DNA from: JAHEJJ01 sp965212205
GTDB taxonomy: Bacteria > Bacteroidota > Bacteroidia > Flavobacteriales > Flavobacteriaceae
DNA: 64,000 nucleotides
Reading direction: 5' to 3'
NCBI GenBank assembly: GCA_965212205.1
Contig: CBDBUX010000002.1
Coordinates: 1-64,000 of the forward strand
Part shown: piece by piece, positions 31,291 to 39,813 of the stretch
Layout of the letters: every line of letters starts with the position of its first letter
Numbering within the stretch: the stretch's first letter is position 1
Position numbers and translations under genes: made by a program
The notes under the pieces: model-generated
The model's input: the letters and a program-made list of their open reading frames with translations, nothing else
What the model was told of the DNA's origin: nothing
The model's database searches: none

Positions 31291-32307
31291 CTATAACCTG
31301 TAGGCTGGGAAAAATTTCTTGCCTTTCGAGAGGTCTATTTTTTGAGATAGTTCATTATAAGTTTTGGGATTTACAATGTACTTCCATAGATAGAATGGCT
31401 TGTAGTCTGAAGAGAAGAGTTTTTTGAATCGAAATAGATTGTCTCTTGAACCCCCGATTCCGCCACCCAGATTAAAATATTGGGCACCGGCTTCAAATGC
31501 GTCAATTCGCATCTGGTCTATGAGCAATTTAGTTGGGGAGAGATGTTGAAAATTATCGCGTGAGCCAGAAAGGTGATATTGTGCCATTTGTGCGTGACGT
31601 AATAGAATACCACCACCAATTACCTGACCGCTGGCCCGCTCTTCGATCAGGTAGTAATCTGCCTTGAATTGAAGAGCATCTTTTAACGACTGAAAGTATT
31701 TATCGGGAAAATAATAGGACTTGTCGGCGTTAACACGGTCCATGTTCTGGTAATATAATTCTTTAAACTCCTGTACATCGCGGGTGCTGTTTACCTTGTA
31801 TATATTGCATTCACGACGGGCCTTGTTAATATGGGTTTTTAATCGATTGTTGTATTTATCGTGCTGGTTCTTGAGTGATGTCTGTAAATTGACATATACT
31901 ACCTGGCCTGCTTGTTCCAGGTTTCCTAGCTTTTCCAAAAGTTGTAATTGTTTTGGTAAAAAGGGGTGCAATCGACTAAAAACGCTAACGATTTTGTTTT
32001 CGAGCAGCAGTCTCTCGAGATCAGCACTGAATCCGGATAGTATTTTTTGGTCTAGATTCTGACAAGTATACGCCGGTCCGGCATATCCATATACAGAGGT
32101 GGCATCCTTATATGGCGTTCCCTCGATATGGCGAACGAGCAGGGGTAGGGCAATAACAGTGCCCTCCTGTTCGTAGACGAAAAGATGAGGCTCTTCTTGC
32201 GGCCTTCGTGAGAGCTGATGATACTCGAAGCTGTGATAGCAATCGCGGCTAACACATTTCTGTATCACTCTGTCCCAGAGCGCTTTATCCTTAATAATTT
32301 TCACCAT
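31291..32307 (-). CDS. FemAB-like GNAT-fold transferase (stand-alone)
   Basis: A 338-residue soluble protein of the FemAB/GNAT type. Landmarks are CYHSFEYHQLSRRPQEEPHL, SVYGYAGPAY, LKTHINKARRECNIYKV, LYYQNMDRVNADKSYYFPD, QVIGGGILLRHAQMAQYHL and AGAQYFNLGGGIGGSRDNL, then FKKLFSS. It ends FFPAYRL. It is related to the C-terminal half of the next gene (shared YGYxGP, NMDRxxA and LGGG blocks), and more distantly to the six paralogs at the left. FemAB proteins transfer amino acids from aminoacyl-tRNA to an amine; related proteins in exopolysaccharide loci have unknown donors. It is convergent with the broken SGNH gene, with only 17 bases between. Confidence 0.8.
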   Translation of the reverse strand: MVKIIKDKALWDRVIQKCVSRDCYHSFEYHQLSRRPQEEPHLFVYEQEGTVIALPLLVRHIEGTPYKDATSVYGYAGPAYTCQNLDQKILSGFSADLERLLLENKIVSVFSRLHPFLPKQLQLLEKLGNLEQAGQVVYVNLQTSLKNQHDKYNNRLKTHINKARRECNIYKVNSTRDVQEFKELYYQNMDRVNADKSYYFPDKYFQSLKDALQFKADYYLIEERASGQVIGGGILLRHAQMAQYHLSGSRDNFQHLSPTKLLIDQMRIDAFEAGAQYFNLGGGIGGSRDNLFRFKKLFSSDYKPFYLWKYIVNPKTYNELSQKIDLSKGKKFFPAYRL

Positions 32308-32535
32308 ACTTTGAACAAAATATCCCTGGTTATCAGCCGGGAGAATCCCATTTCATGACACTTACACTAATTGTCCAAATTTGCATAAACCTTAAATCGC
32401 CCTGCTTTAAACCATTACTATATGGAGCAGTAGGGATTTAGGAAACTATTCTTTGTAAAAAGTACAGTTAAACTTCAATTTTTGGTTCATAGCAATTCGT
32501 AATTGTATTCTGGTTTATAACATCAGCTATATTAT

Positions 32536-35190
32536 TCAATATAAGAATCTGTATTTTGGGAAATACTGTTTTTGAACAGTTTCATATTCTACAGAAACTT
32601 CTTTAAGTTGGATGGTATTAAGTTGATTGTTGACTTCCTCCAGTACAATCTTCCTGCCGGTATAATACATCACATCCTGATCTCTGGGGAAAAGCGATTT
32701 TTTATGCTTATAAAGCCCATCCTCGTCGTGCCGGCCACCACCTAAGATATAATTGGCAATTCCATTGGCAGTTGACCACCGGATTATCTCAACTCTTAGA
32801 AAATCGTTTGGTCTACAAGGGAAAAATGCTTCCCTGGTACCCCCCAGGAACGCATAGAGCTTATTATCGTGAAAAATCAATAATTCCGTTGAGGCCTTTT
32901 GACCGTCCTTTGTGGTAAAAGCGAGTACAAATTTGCCAGGCAGGCTGAAAATCAGGTCTCTGAAAAAATCTATTTCATAGAAATATTTGGTCGCTGCTTT
33001 ATTGCGATCCATGGTTTCGATATAAATTTCATGAAAATCACTGATCTGTTTCTCGGAAATTTCACTTCCCCGATATATTTCAAATTTCAGATTGTGTTCC
33101 TCGGCCTTCCGATAATTATTTCGAACTTTTGATAAAAATCCATCCCAATTTTTCTCTACTTCTGGAAAGATGGTCCCGACCACGTTTTTCAGAGTCAACT
33201 CAATTCTTCCGGAATAGTAGCGGTGATTGCCATTAAGGCTGAACCGTATGAATTCGGTCACCACCTTATTATCCAGATACCATTTGTCTACAAGATCCCA
33301 GAAAGCGAAGATGTGTATATTATCAAGACCTTCAATAAATAGTGGACCACTATAGCCATAGGGCGATATAACATCGTAATATACCTCACCATCTACCCTG
33401 TTGGGTACTTTTCTCAGGATCATGGGCATCAGGGCTAGGGTTTCACTTCCATGGCGGAGCTCAAAAGCGATTGGACGATCGTTCTCATTTAAATGATGAG
33501 ACAAATAAGCCATGGAGGCATAGGGATACGAGTCCCAATATTTCGCCAGGTTTTGGGCGTAGAGTTCCTGGTCTTCAGGATTGCTCAAATCCCTAACCAA
33601 CAACTCCAATTCACTTAATTCCTTATCAAAGCAATAAGAATTACACAGGATTTCACCTAAAATTCCCGATAACCATATAATTCGCCCACAGTGCTCCACA
33701 TGCCATACTGGTCTTTTCCGGATAACGTTACCCGCCAGAAGTGGACCTATAATATGCAGGTTTTTGTCTGCCTCAAAGTAATCGTTTACATCAAAACCAA
33801 TATTGGACTCGTTAGGAAAAACGTATTCTTTTTTTACAATATTCCGGATCAGTTCGGGGACTTGTTCAGAGCTGAGGTTCATACTACCCGTACAATTGAT
33901 CACGACATCGACCGGCTCGGATAATCTTTTGACTTGTTCGGTTTCAATGTCCTTATATTCAAGATAATAGTGCCCGTCACCGGCATTTTTCATGCCCGAA
34001 AACTTACCAGCTCTATGATCAAACCGCCCCGTTTCCTTGAGACCTTTTATAGTATTTGTATAATGCAAGCCTGCACAGCGCTGAAACCTACCGATTTCAT
34101 TTCCGTAATAGCATGCAAAATTCTTTAGTTCCTGATCACTTAGATTACCTAGCAATTCCCCAAAGGCTTTAGAAATAATATTAACCGTGGAAAATGCTCC
34201 CAGATCTAATTTATCTGCAATTTTCAGATCTTTAAATGCGGCATCAGAAATATCGCTTGCTTTTAATTTTGCCTTTTGCTTTAAGGCATGCAGGTTGGCT
34301 GGGCGAAACAATTTTTGCTTTTCTACGGCAATCTCCGAATCGGGCAGTACGCCGTATGTAGAAACAAACGTATATTTCTCGACCCTACTGGCAATTTGCT
34401 CAACATCATTCAATTTATACAACACCTCCAGGGCACTGGCGTTAGCACCAATGATGGCAACATTTATCTTTTCGTCGCCTTTTTTGTCTAAAAAGCCTTT
34501 AATTTCGCCAAGGGTATTCTCCAGGGAATTGCGATAAATATCGTTGATAAACACCAGCTCATCTTGATGCACAATCTGCCTTTCATTCCACAGGTAGCGC
34601 ATGGGAAGAGAACCGATGGACAAGATTACTTTTTTGGTCTCAAGAATATTGCCGTCTGCCAGTTCAATCGTCCAGTTGTCATCGTTCTTCTGAAGGTCTA
34701 TCGCATCTCCTTGCCGGAAATCGACTTGCAGGGGTAGTACTTTGCTAACCTCCTCAATCTTTTTATTTACTTTTTGATCGATATAATGGCCAAAGAAAAA
34801 TCGGGGGATAAATAGGTCTTCCCATTGGTTTGCCTTGATTTCCTTTTTGTGCACTTTTAGCCAATTTTCAGATAGTTTACCGCCGGAAGCGGCAAACTCT
34901 GCAAGTAAACTTTCTTTATTTGCATTCAACCACTCTATAAATGGCGATAATTCGGGCTCTGGCAAGAAGTTTCTAAGACTGGTGATCAGCAGTACCGATG
35001 AACCCGATCTTTCACCATAAGGAAGTCCCTTATTAAACTCATTCCATTTATCTAGAACTATAATCTGTATCGGTTTGGAATTCCTCGCTTTTTCAAGGTT
35101 TCCAAGTAAATTCAATAGGGTGAAGGACGTTGATATGCCCGAACCGATAAATACAATGTCTGAATGACCTGTGAAAGGATTAGATTTCAT
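32536..35190 (-). CDS. FAD/NAD(P)-binding Rossmann protein fused to a FemAB-like transferase
   Basis: An 884-residue two-part protein. Residues 1 to about 540 form a flavoprotein of the FAD/NAD(P)-binding (NAD_binding_9, YdhS/SidA-like) kind, with IVFIGSGISTSFTLLNLL at about 12-29, LPYGERSGSSVLL, a second dinucleotide fold VAIIGANASALEVLYKL at about 245 and VVINCTGSMNLSS at about 430. Residues from about 550 to the end form a FemAB/GNAT domain: YPYASMAYLSHHLN, ISPYGYSGPLF, IYIETMDRNKAATKYFYEID, NYILGGGRHDEDG and a final QYFPKYRF that echoes the stand-alone paralog. The predicted chemistry is oxidation or N-hydroxylation of an amine coupled to (amino)acyl transfer, which is inference. The start overlaps the end of the NeuD-like gene by 11 bases, so translation is probably coupled. 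I know of no characterised enzyme with this fusion. Confidence 0.8.
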   Translation of the reverse strand: MKSNPFTGHSDIVFIGSGISTSFTLLNLLGNLEKARNSKPIQIIVLDKWNEFNKGLPYGERSGSSVLLITSLRNFLPEPELSPFIEWLNANKESLLAEFAASGGKLSENWLKVHKKEIKANQWEDLFIPRFFFGHYIDQKVNKKIEEVSKVLPLQVDFRQGDAIDLQKNDDNWTIELADGNILETKKVILSIGSLPMRYLWNERQIVHQDELVFINDIYRNSLENTLGEIKGFLDKKGDEKINVAIIGANASALEVLYKLNDVEQIASRVEKYTFVSTYGVLPDSEIAVEKQKLFRPANLHALKQKAKLKASDISDAAFKDLKIADKLDLGAFSTVNIISKAFGELLGNLSDQELKNFACYYGNEIGRFQRCAGLHYTNTIKGLKETGRFDHRAGKFSGMKNAGDGHYYLEYKDIETEQVKRLSEPVDVVINCTGSMNLSSEQVPELIRNIVKKEYVFPNESNIGFDVNDYFEADKNLHIIGPLLAGNVIRKRPVWHVEHCGRIIWLSGILGEILCNSYCFDKELSELELLVRDLSNPEDQELYAQNLAKYWDSYPYASMAYLSHHLNENDRPIAFELRHGSETLALMPMILRKVPNRVDGEVYYDVISPYGYSGPLFIEGLDNIHIFAFWDLVDKWYLDNKVVTEFIRFSLNGNHRYYSGRIELTLKNVVGTIFPEVEKNWDGFLSKVRNNYRKAEEHNLKFEIYRGSEISEKQISDFHEIYIETMDRNKAATKYFYEIDFFRDLIFSLPGKFVLAFTTKDGQKASTELLIFHDNKLYAFLGGTREAFFPCRPNDFLRVEIIRWSTANGIANYILGGGRHDEDGLYKHKKSLFPRDQDVMYYTGRKIVLEEVNNQLNTIQLKEVSVEYETVQKQYFPKYRFLY

Positions 35191-35821
35191 TTTCGCTTTT
35201 TATCTTAACTATTTTACCCGGATTACCCACCACTGTGGCAAAATCCGGTACGTCTTTGAGAACTACAGCTCCTGCGCCGATAGTGCACCATTTGCCTATC
35301 TTTACTTTAGGGATCACTACAGCACCTACACCGACATGACTACCGGTACCCACTTCCACATGACCGCACAAGGCAGCTTTAGGAGAGATATGGGCAAAGT
35401 CGCCAATAATGTTGTCGTGATCCACACTTGCAGATGTATTGATAATGACATGCATGCCGACCGTGGTATTGGGTTGAACGATGGCGCCTGCAAATACAAC
35501 TGTTCCTGGCCCGATACTCGAATTATCAGCGATCCATGCGCTTGGATGAATCGCATTTTCAAACTCAGAATTGAGGAAATCCGCAATTTCAGCTCGTTCG
35601 CGGTTATTGCCGATAGCAATGATAACCGGATCACCTTCATGTGGGAATTCTAAAACGTTTTCCCGTACTCCTGAATTGACTTTGTTATAGGAACGATGAA
35701 CACCCTCTGGCTTGTCGTCAAAAGTTTTGGTTACACAATGGCCAGAGGTTTCCAATACATGTTTGATAACCTGAGAATGGCCGCCAGCACCGTAAATTCG
35801 TATATTTTTTTTAGCTTTCAT
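35180..35821 (-). CDS. pglD: NeuD/PglD family sugar O- or N-acyltransferase
   Basis: A 213-residue protein with an N-terminal Rossmann-like sugar-nucleotide binding part (IRIYGAGGHSQVIKHVL) and a C-terminal left-handed beta-helix of hexapeptide repeats (about 95-200). The histidine-containing NTSASVDHDNIIGDFAHISP motif is where the catalytic base of PglD lies, followed by HVGVGAVVIPKVKIGKWCTI and the closing VVGNPGKIVKI. PglD acetylates the 4-amino group of a UDP-4-amino-4,6-dideoxy sugar with acetyl-CoA; other members act on sialic acid. Position between a PglC-type transferase and the flavoprotein-FemAB fusion, with PglE and PglF homologs elsewhere in the window, favours the PglD role. The gene symbol is by similarity; acyl donor and exact acceptor are not proven. 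Confidence 0.8.
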   Translation of the reverse strand: MKAKKNIRIYGAGGHSQVIKHVLETSGHCVTKTFDDKPEGVHRSYNKVNSGVRENVLEFPHEGDPVIIAIGNNRERAEIADFLNSEFENAIHPSAWIADNSSIGPGTVVFAGAIVQPNTTVGMHVIINTSASVDHDNIIGDFAHISPKAALCGHVEVGTGSHVGVGAVVIPKVKIGKWCTIGAGAVVLKDVPDFATVVGNPGKIVKIKSENEI

Positions 35822-35872
35822 GGTTAGGGATTACCGAGTGTTAAGTTCAATGAAAAGGAGAGGAACCATATC

Positions 35873-36496
35873 TCAATTCCCCGTCCAAACAGGCATAATG
35901 GTTTCTTCTCCCTGATTCACACCTTCCTTCCTGAACACTTTTAAAACCGTTCTAAAAATTATAACGGCATCAAGTGTGAAGGAAACATGGGCCACATACC
36001 AAGTATCAAATTTAAATTTTTCGTTCCAGCTGAGTGCATTTCTTCCATTTATTTGTGCCCATCCGGTGATGCCCGGCCTTACAGCATGCCTTTTTCTTTG
36101 TTCTTCGTTATATAAGGGCAAGTATTCGATTAGCAAGGGTCTTGGTCCTACCAGGCTCATATCTCCTGTAAATACATTTACCAATTGAAGCAATTCATCC
36201 AATGAATATTTCCTGATGAACGATCCCACCTTAGTAATCCTTTTGGGACTGTGAACATCGATATCAGATTCGGGCTTGAGATCTCGCATGGTCTTAAACT
36301 TTATGATGTTAAAAAGTTTACCATTTCTGCCTGGTCTTTTCTGAATGAAAAAGGGTTTGCCATTATTTACGAACAGAAGAATAATAATCAGCCCAAGCAA
36401 TAGGGGTGAAAGAAAGCACAAGGCCAGGAGAGCCATGAAGAAATCCAGGACCCTTTTTATGATTCTTGCATAGAATGGAGAATACGAGTACGACAT
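35873..36496 (-). CDS. pglC: PglC-type phosphoglycosyl transferase, copy 1
   Basis: A 207-residue monotopic enzyme that moves a sugar-1-phosphate from a UDP-sugar to undecaprenyl phosphate and so starts a repeat unit. It has one N-terminal hydrophobic re-entrant helix (FFMALLALCFLSPLLLGLII), then FIQKRPGRNGKLFNIIKFKT, RKYSLDELLQLVNVF with the catalytic Asp-Glu pair near residue 98, GDMSLVGPRPLLIEY and RPGITGWAQINGRNALSW. The C-terminal VFRKEGVNQGEETIMPVW resembles PglC. The length agrees with the minimal PglC form rather than the long WcaJ form. It precedes the PglD-like gene by 51 bases. The sugar may be a di-N-acetylbacillosamine-like residue. Confidence 0.9.
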   Translation of the reverse strand: MSYSYSPFYARIIKRVLDFFMALLALCFLSPLLLGLIIILLFVNNGKPFFIQKRPGRNGKLFNIIKFKTMRDLKPESDIDVHSPKRITKVGSFIRKYSLDELLQLVNVFTGDMSLVGPRPLLIEYLPLYNEEQRKRHAVRPGITGWAQINGRNALSWNEKFKFDTWYVAHVSFTLDAVIIFRTVLKVFRKEGVNQGEETIMPVWTGN

Positions 36497-36717
36497 AGCT
36501 GATTCCTGATACTAATGTGATCTTACGCCATAACTAATATTAATTGTTAACAAAACCACTCAGTTAATCAAAAATTTAAACGAAGATACATTTTCAACGA
36601 ATCAATCGGTATAACAAATAGTCAACAAGCAACATTTTTTAGTCCAATAACACTACTCCTTAACGATTTATCCTAGCTTTCCAGAAAGAGAGACATTGAT
36701 ATGAAACTGATAATGCT

Positions 36718-37341
36718 TTATTCAAATAAAGCCTCCAGATATTGGTGTGGATGGTGTTTTTGGAGTACCAGATCGAAAGTGTTTAGTATTATTTTCCTGC
36801 ACTCCTTCATGAATTTCTCATCCATGCTTTGGTAATCATCTACTTCCTCAATAGGAATGGAGACCTGACATAAAATAATGCCCTCATCTATTTCTTCATC
36901 GATAATATGAGTAGTAATGCCTGTAACCTTAACTCCATAAGCCATAGCGTCTTGAATAGCCGATTGGGTATTCTTAAAAGAGGGCAGGAGCGAAGGATGG
37001 ATATTGAGGATCCGATTCGGAAAACTCATTAACAGCGGTTCTCTTATACGATACTTATAGCCAAGCATAAATACATAATCGATTCCAAGATCCAGTAAAT
37101 TTGCAGCCAATTTTGCCTGATAGATCTCCGGAGACTCAAAAGACTTTGGGCTATCATCAAAAATTTTTATTCCTAGAGATTTGATCCGGTCGGTCACATC
37201 GGAAGACTGGCCAATAGTAACGGCACAAGCAAATTCAATAGAACTGGGTTTTTCAGACAACAGAATATTCAGACAGGTATTCACACTTCTGCCCCATCCG
37301 CTGAAAAATATGGCAAATTTTATACTAGGCCGATCAGACAT
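36718..37341 (-). CDS. PurN-like formyltransferase
   Basis: A 207-residue protein of the formyltransferase (GART/PurN) fold. The catalytic Asn-His-Asp set is visible: RILNIHPSLLPSF (Asn and His near 93-95) and GITTHIIDEEIDEGIILCQ (Asp near 130). The N-terminus FAIFFSGWGRSVNTCLNILL replaces the GxGSNxxAL glycinamide-ribotide binding loop of true PurN. Together with the place between two phosphoglycosyl transferase genes, this argues for formylation of an amino sugar with N10-formyl-tetrahydrofolate rather than purine synthesis. A second, unrelated formyltransferase lies at 44237. The spacers on both sides (221 and 121 bases) suggest it has its own promoter. Substrate unknown. Confidence 0.75.
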   Translation of the reverse strand: MSDRPSIKFAIFFSGWGRSVNTCLNILLSEKPSSIEFACAVTIGQSSDVTDRIKSLGIKIFDDSPKSFESPEIYQAKLAANLLDLGIDYVFMLGYKYRIREPLLMSFPNRILNIHPSLLPSFKNTQSAIQDAMAYGVKVTGITTHIIDEEIDEGIILCQVSIPIEEVDDYQSMDEKFMKECRKIILNTFDLVLQKHHPHQYLEALFE

Positions 37342-37462
37342 TGATATCCAGCCGATTAGTTGGCTTTGGCCATGAATATACTAATTATCTGGAATACAAG
37401 GATCTACACCTCGCTAAACGGCAATATTTACTGATGAATGTAATATTTGGACCTAACTGCGG

Positions 37463-38104
37463 TTAGCGTATGGGATCCCGATTTGCCGCCCCAGATTCTC
37501 GGCGTTCAATGTCGAGCGGAGGGTAAATCAGCTGTGGGTTTGCCACTACATCTTTCCTGCTTAAGACATTTACAACGGTTTGCCATAAAATCTGAAGGTC
37601 GAGTTTAAGCCCATATTGGTTTGCATAGTGGGCATCCAAAGCCAGTTTTTTGTCCCAGCTGAGCAAGTTTCTACCCTTAACCTGAGCCAAACCTGTAATA
37701 CCAGGGCGTACGGAGTGTCGGATACGTTCCTTTTCGGTATAATAAGGCAGGTATTTTATAAGGAGTGGCCTGGGACCCACCAGGCTCATATTACCTAGCA
37801 GAACATTGATCAGTTGAGGAATTTCATCTATAGAGGTTTTACGCACCAATACACCAACTTTAGTGATACGATCTTCATCGGCAAGCAACTCGCCCGTGTC
37901 ATTGACCGCATCTGTCATGGTCTTAAATTTATAGAGTCTAAAAGACACTTCATGCCGGCCAGGGCGTTCCTGAACGAACAACGGATTTCCCTTGTTGGCA
38001 ATGAGTAATACCAGGTATGTTGCGATAAAGACAGGTGATAACAAGAGCAGTGCCAAGATCGCCAAAGTGAGATCCAAAAACCTCTTCCCAAACCCCTTAT
38101 ACAT
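37463..38104 (-). CDS. PglC-type phosphoglycosyl transferase, copy 2
   Basis: A 213-residue homolog of copy 1 with one N-terminal hydrophobic helix (LTLAILALLLLSPVFIATYL), then FVQERPGRHEVSFRLYKFKT, RKTSIDEIPQLINVLLGNMS with the Asp-Glu pair, LVGPRPLLIKYLPYYTEKE and RPGITGLAQVKGRNLLSWDK. It keeps all catalytic parts, so both copies may be active. Its start overlaps the end of the glycosyltransferase gene by 8 bases, so the two are coupled. In the C-terminus the PglC-like MPxW motif is missing and is replaced by a proline-rich YPPLDIERRE tail, suggesting a different sugar donor. Confidence 0.9.
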   Translation of the reverse strand: MYKGFGKRFLDLTLAILALLLLSPVFIATYLVLLIANKGNPLFVQERPGRHEVSFRLYKFKTMTDAVNDTGELLADEDRITKVGVLVRKTSIDEIPQLINVLLGNMSLVGPRPLLIKYLPYYTEKERIRHSVRPGITGLAQVKGRNLLSWDKKLALDAHYANQYGLKLDLQILWQTVVNVLSRKDVVANPQLIYPPLDIERRESGAANRDPIR

Positions 38105-39254
38105 CGATAAGTCTTTTGTATTCTTTTAACAACTCACTCCAAATAAACGCCTGTTCATACCGATTGCTGATCATAGAACGGTAATTATGTTTATTGCTGT
38201 TCAAATCATCTTTATTTTGAAGAACCCAATTCATAGCCCGGGTTAGCTCGGTTGTGCTTTTAGGTGGAATAATGATCCCATTTTGTCCATCGATGACGAT
38301 TTCGTTACAGCCATTAATATCTGTGACGATGCTAAAAAGCCCCATAGCTCCGGCTTGCATTACCACATTAGGGAATCCTTCGCGGTAACTTGGAAACACA
38401 AGTGTGTTTGCCATGGCAAAGAAGGGTCTGACATCTGATTGCCAACCTACAGCTGCAATATGCCTGTGGTTGTGAATCAAATGCTCCGTAGTTGTTTCGA
38501 GCGGATCCAAATCTCGTTCATAAGTTCCCACCATGAGTAATTTGATATTGTTATGCTGCCGACTGAGTTCATCGAACGCAGCTACCAGTTCATGGATACC
38601 TTTATCTTTTACAAAGCGTCCGACATAGATAAAGACAAAATCCTGATCCGAGATCTCCATTTTCTGCTTTAGTTTATCGATGTCACTTTTTATATAGTGT
38701 TGCGCATCGAAATGATGGGTATCTATGCCATTAGAACTTCCATTTCCAATAACAAATAAATTTTCTTCGTCGGTAAAACCATTTTTAAGGATTACTTCCT
38801 TTAGACTAAGTGAATTTGGATAAATCCTGGTTGCACAGGCATAAGTGAATTTTTCCACAAGGTTAAGAAGGCGTCGTTTCATTCCTTCTGCTTCAAGCAA
38901 CGGAAGTCCGGCGATAGTATGCAACCTGTGTGGCACCCTGGCCAAAAACGCCGCCAGCATACCAACAGTACCAGCCTTGGGGGTATGGGTATGAACTATA
39001 AGCGGTTTCTCTTTCAACATTATCCGATACAAACGCCAGACTGCCAAAAGATCTTTGAGCGGTGTAATCTTACGGGTCATCTCTACTTCCAAAACCCTGA
39101 TGCCCTCCTGTTGGCCAACTTCCTCTAACTTGCCGTGGCCGGAAGAAGATATTCCAACCACTTCGAAATACGCGCTCATGAATCTGTGCTGCCCTTTAAG
39201 CAGGCCTCCCAGGGAAACGGGTACTGTGGTTATCCGTAAAAGTTTTGGCTTCAT
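38097..39254 (-). CDS. GT4-family glycosyltransferase
   Basis: A 385-residue GT-B enzyme of family 4. The N-terminal half has VHTHTPKAGTVGMLAAFLA, typical of GT4 enzymes of O-antigen and capsule loci. The C-terminal half has FIYVGRFVKDKGIHELVAAF and the donor site VFPSYREGFPNVVMQAGAMG, where the second acidic residue of the EX7E motif is Gln instead of Glu; many bacterial relatives of this subgroup show this. It ends within the start of PGT copy 2, and such GT4-PGT pairs usually build the first disaccharide. The ATG at 39254 (MKPKLLRITTVPVSL) fits the family start. Confidence 0.9.
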   Translation of the reverse strand: MKPKLLRITTVPVSLGGLLKGQHRFMSAYFEVVGISSSGHGKLEEVGQQEGIRVLEVEMTRKITPLKDLLAVWRLYRIMLKEKPLIVHTHTPKAGTVGMLAAFLARVPHRLHTIAGLPLLEAEGMKRRLLNLVEKFTYACATRIYPNSLSLKEVILKNGFTDEENLFVIGNGSSNGIDTHHFDAQHYIKSDIDKLKQKMEISDQDFVFIYVGRFVKDKGIHELVAAFDELSRQHNNIKLLMVGTYERDLDPLETTTEHLIHNHRHIAAVGWQSDVRPFFAMANTLVFPSYREGFPNVVMQAGAMGLFSIVTDINGCNEIVIDGQNGIIIPPKSTTELTRAMNWVLQNKDDLNSNKHNYRSMISNRYEQAFIWSELLKEYKRLIDV

Positions 39255-39813
39255 ATGGTGGTTGAGATTACCTTTTATAGCAACATCATGCTTGTCGCTT
39301 TGGGAACTTAAGTGCAGGCAAATTTATACTTCTTTCTCTTAAAGGCTAAAAATAATCGTAGATCTTCTTATATGTGGGGATTAATTACACCTATATCTCA
39401 GGCAATATGCTGGGGTGACAGGACTATTCCCTCAAGTACCGTTTAGTGCGCCACAATCTCTTTTTCGTCGTGTACGGTCATATATGGTACCAGCGATCAT
39501 GAAAACTGCATAGATGATCGTATCCTATCCGAATAATTAACTTTCGCTTTTGAAGATTTGCAACCTTTGGTTCTGTACTCAAAACCTTACAGCAGGAATT
39601 CGAAATTCATGCAGTTATAAATAGCGTTAAAATTTCCTTAAAACAGGTGTAAAATTAGGATCCGTCCGTTAAAAGATGCAGTTCATCGATTATTTTGTTA
39701 AATTTTTCCCATAATCGATCCAAAAGGGTCTTTACAGACGTAATAAATGGTGTATTTCATCGAAAAAAATGTGTGGTTTATCGTTTTTTTAAATATCATT
39801 TCTATTTTAGCTC
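39255..39813. promoter_or_regulatory. Divergent spacer with an inverted repeat
   Basis: 559 bases between the minus-strand GT4 gene and the plus-strand beta-helix lipoprotein gene. I see no gene here. A perfect 9-base inverted repeat, ATCGATTAT at 39685-39693 and ATAATCGAT at 39711-39719, is separated by 17 bases. It lies about 100 bases before the lipoprotein start, which suits a regulator site for that gene. The last 90 bases are very A/T rich with two runs of seven A or T. Confidence 0.4.
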
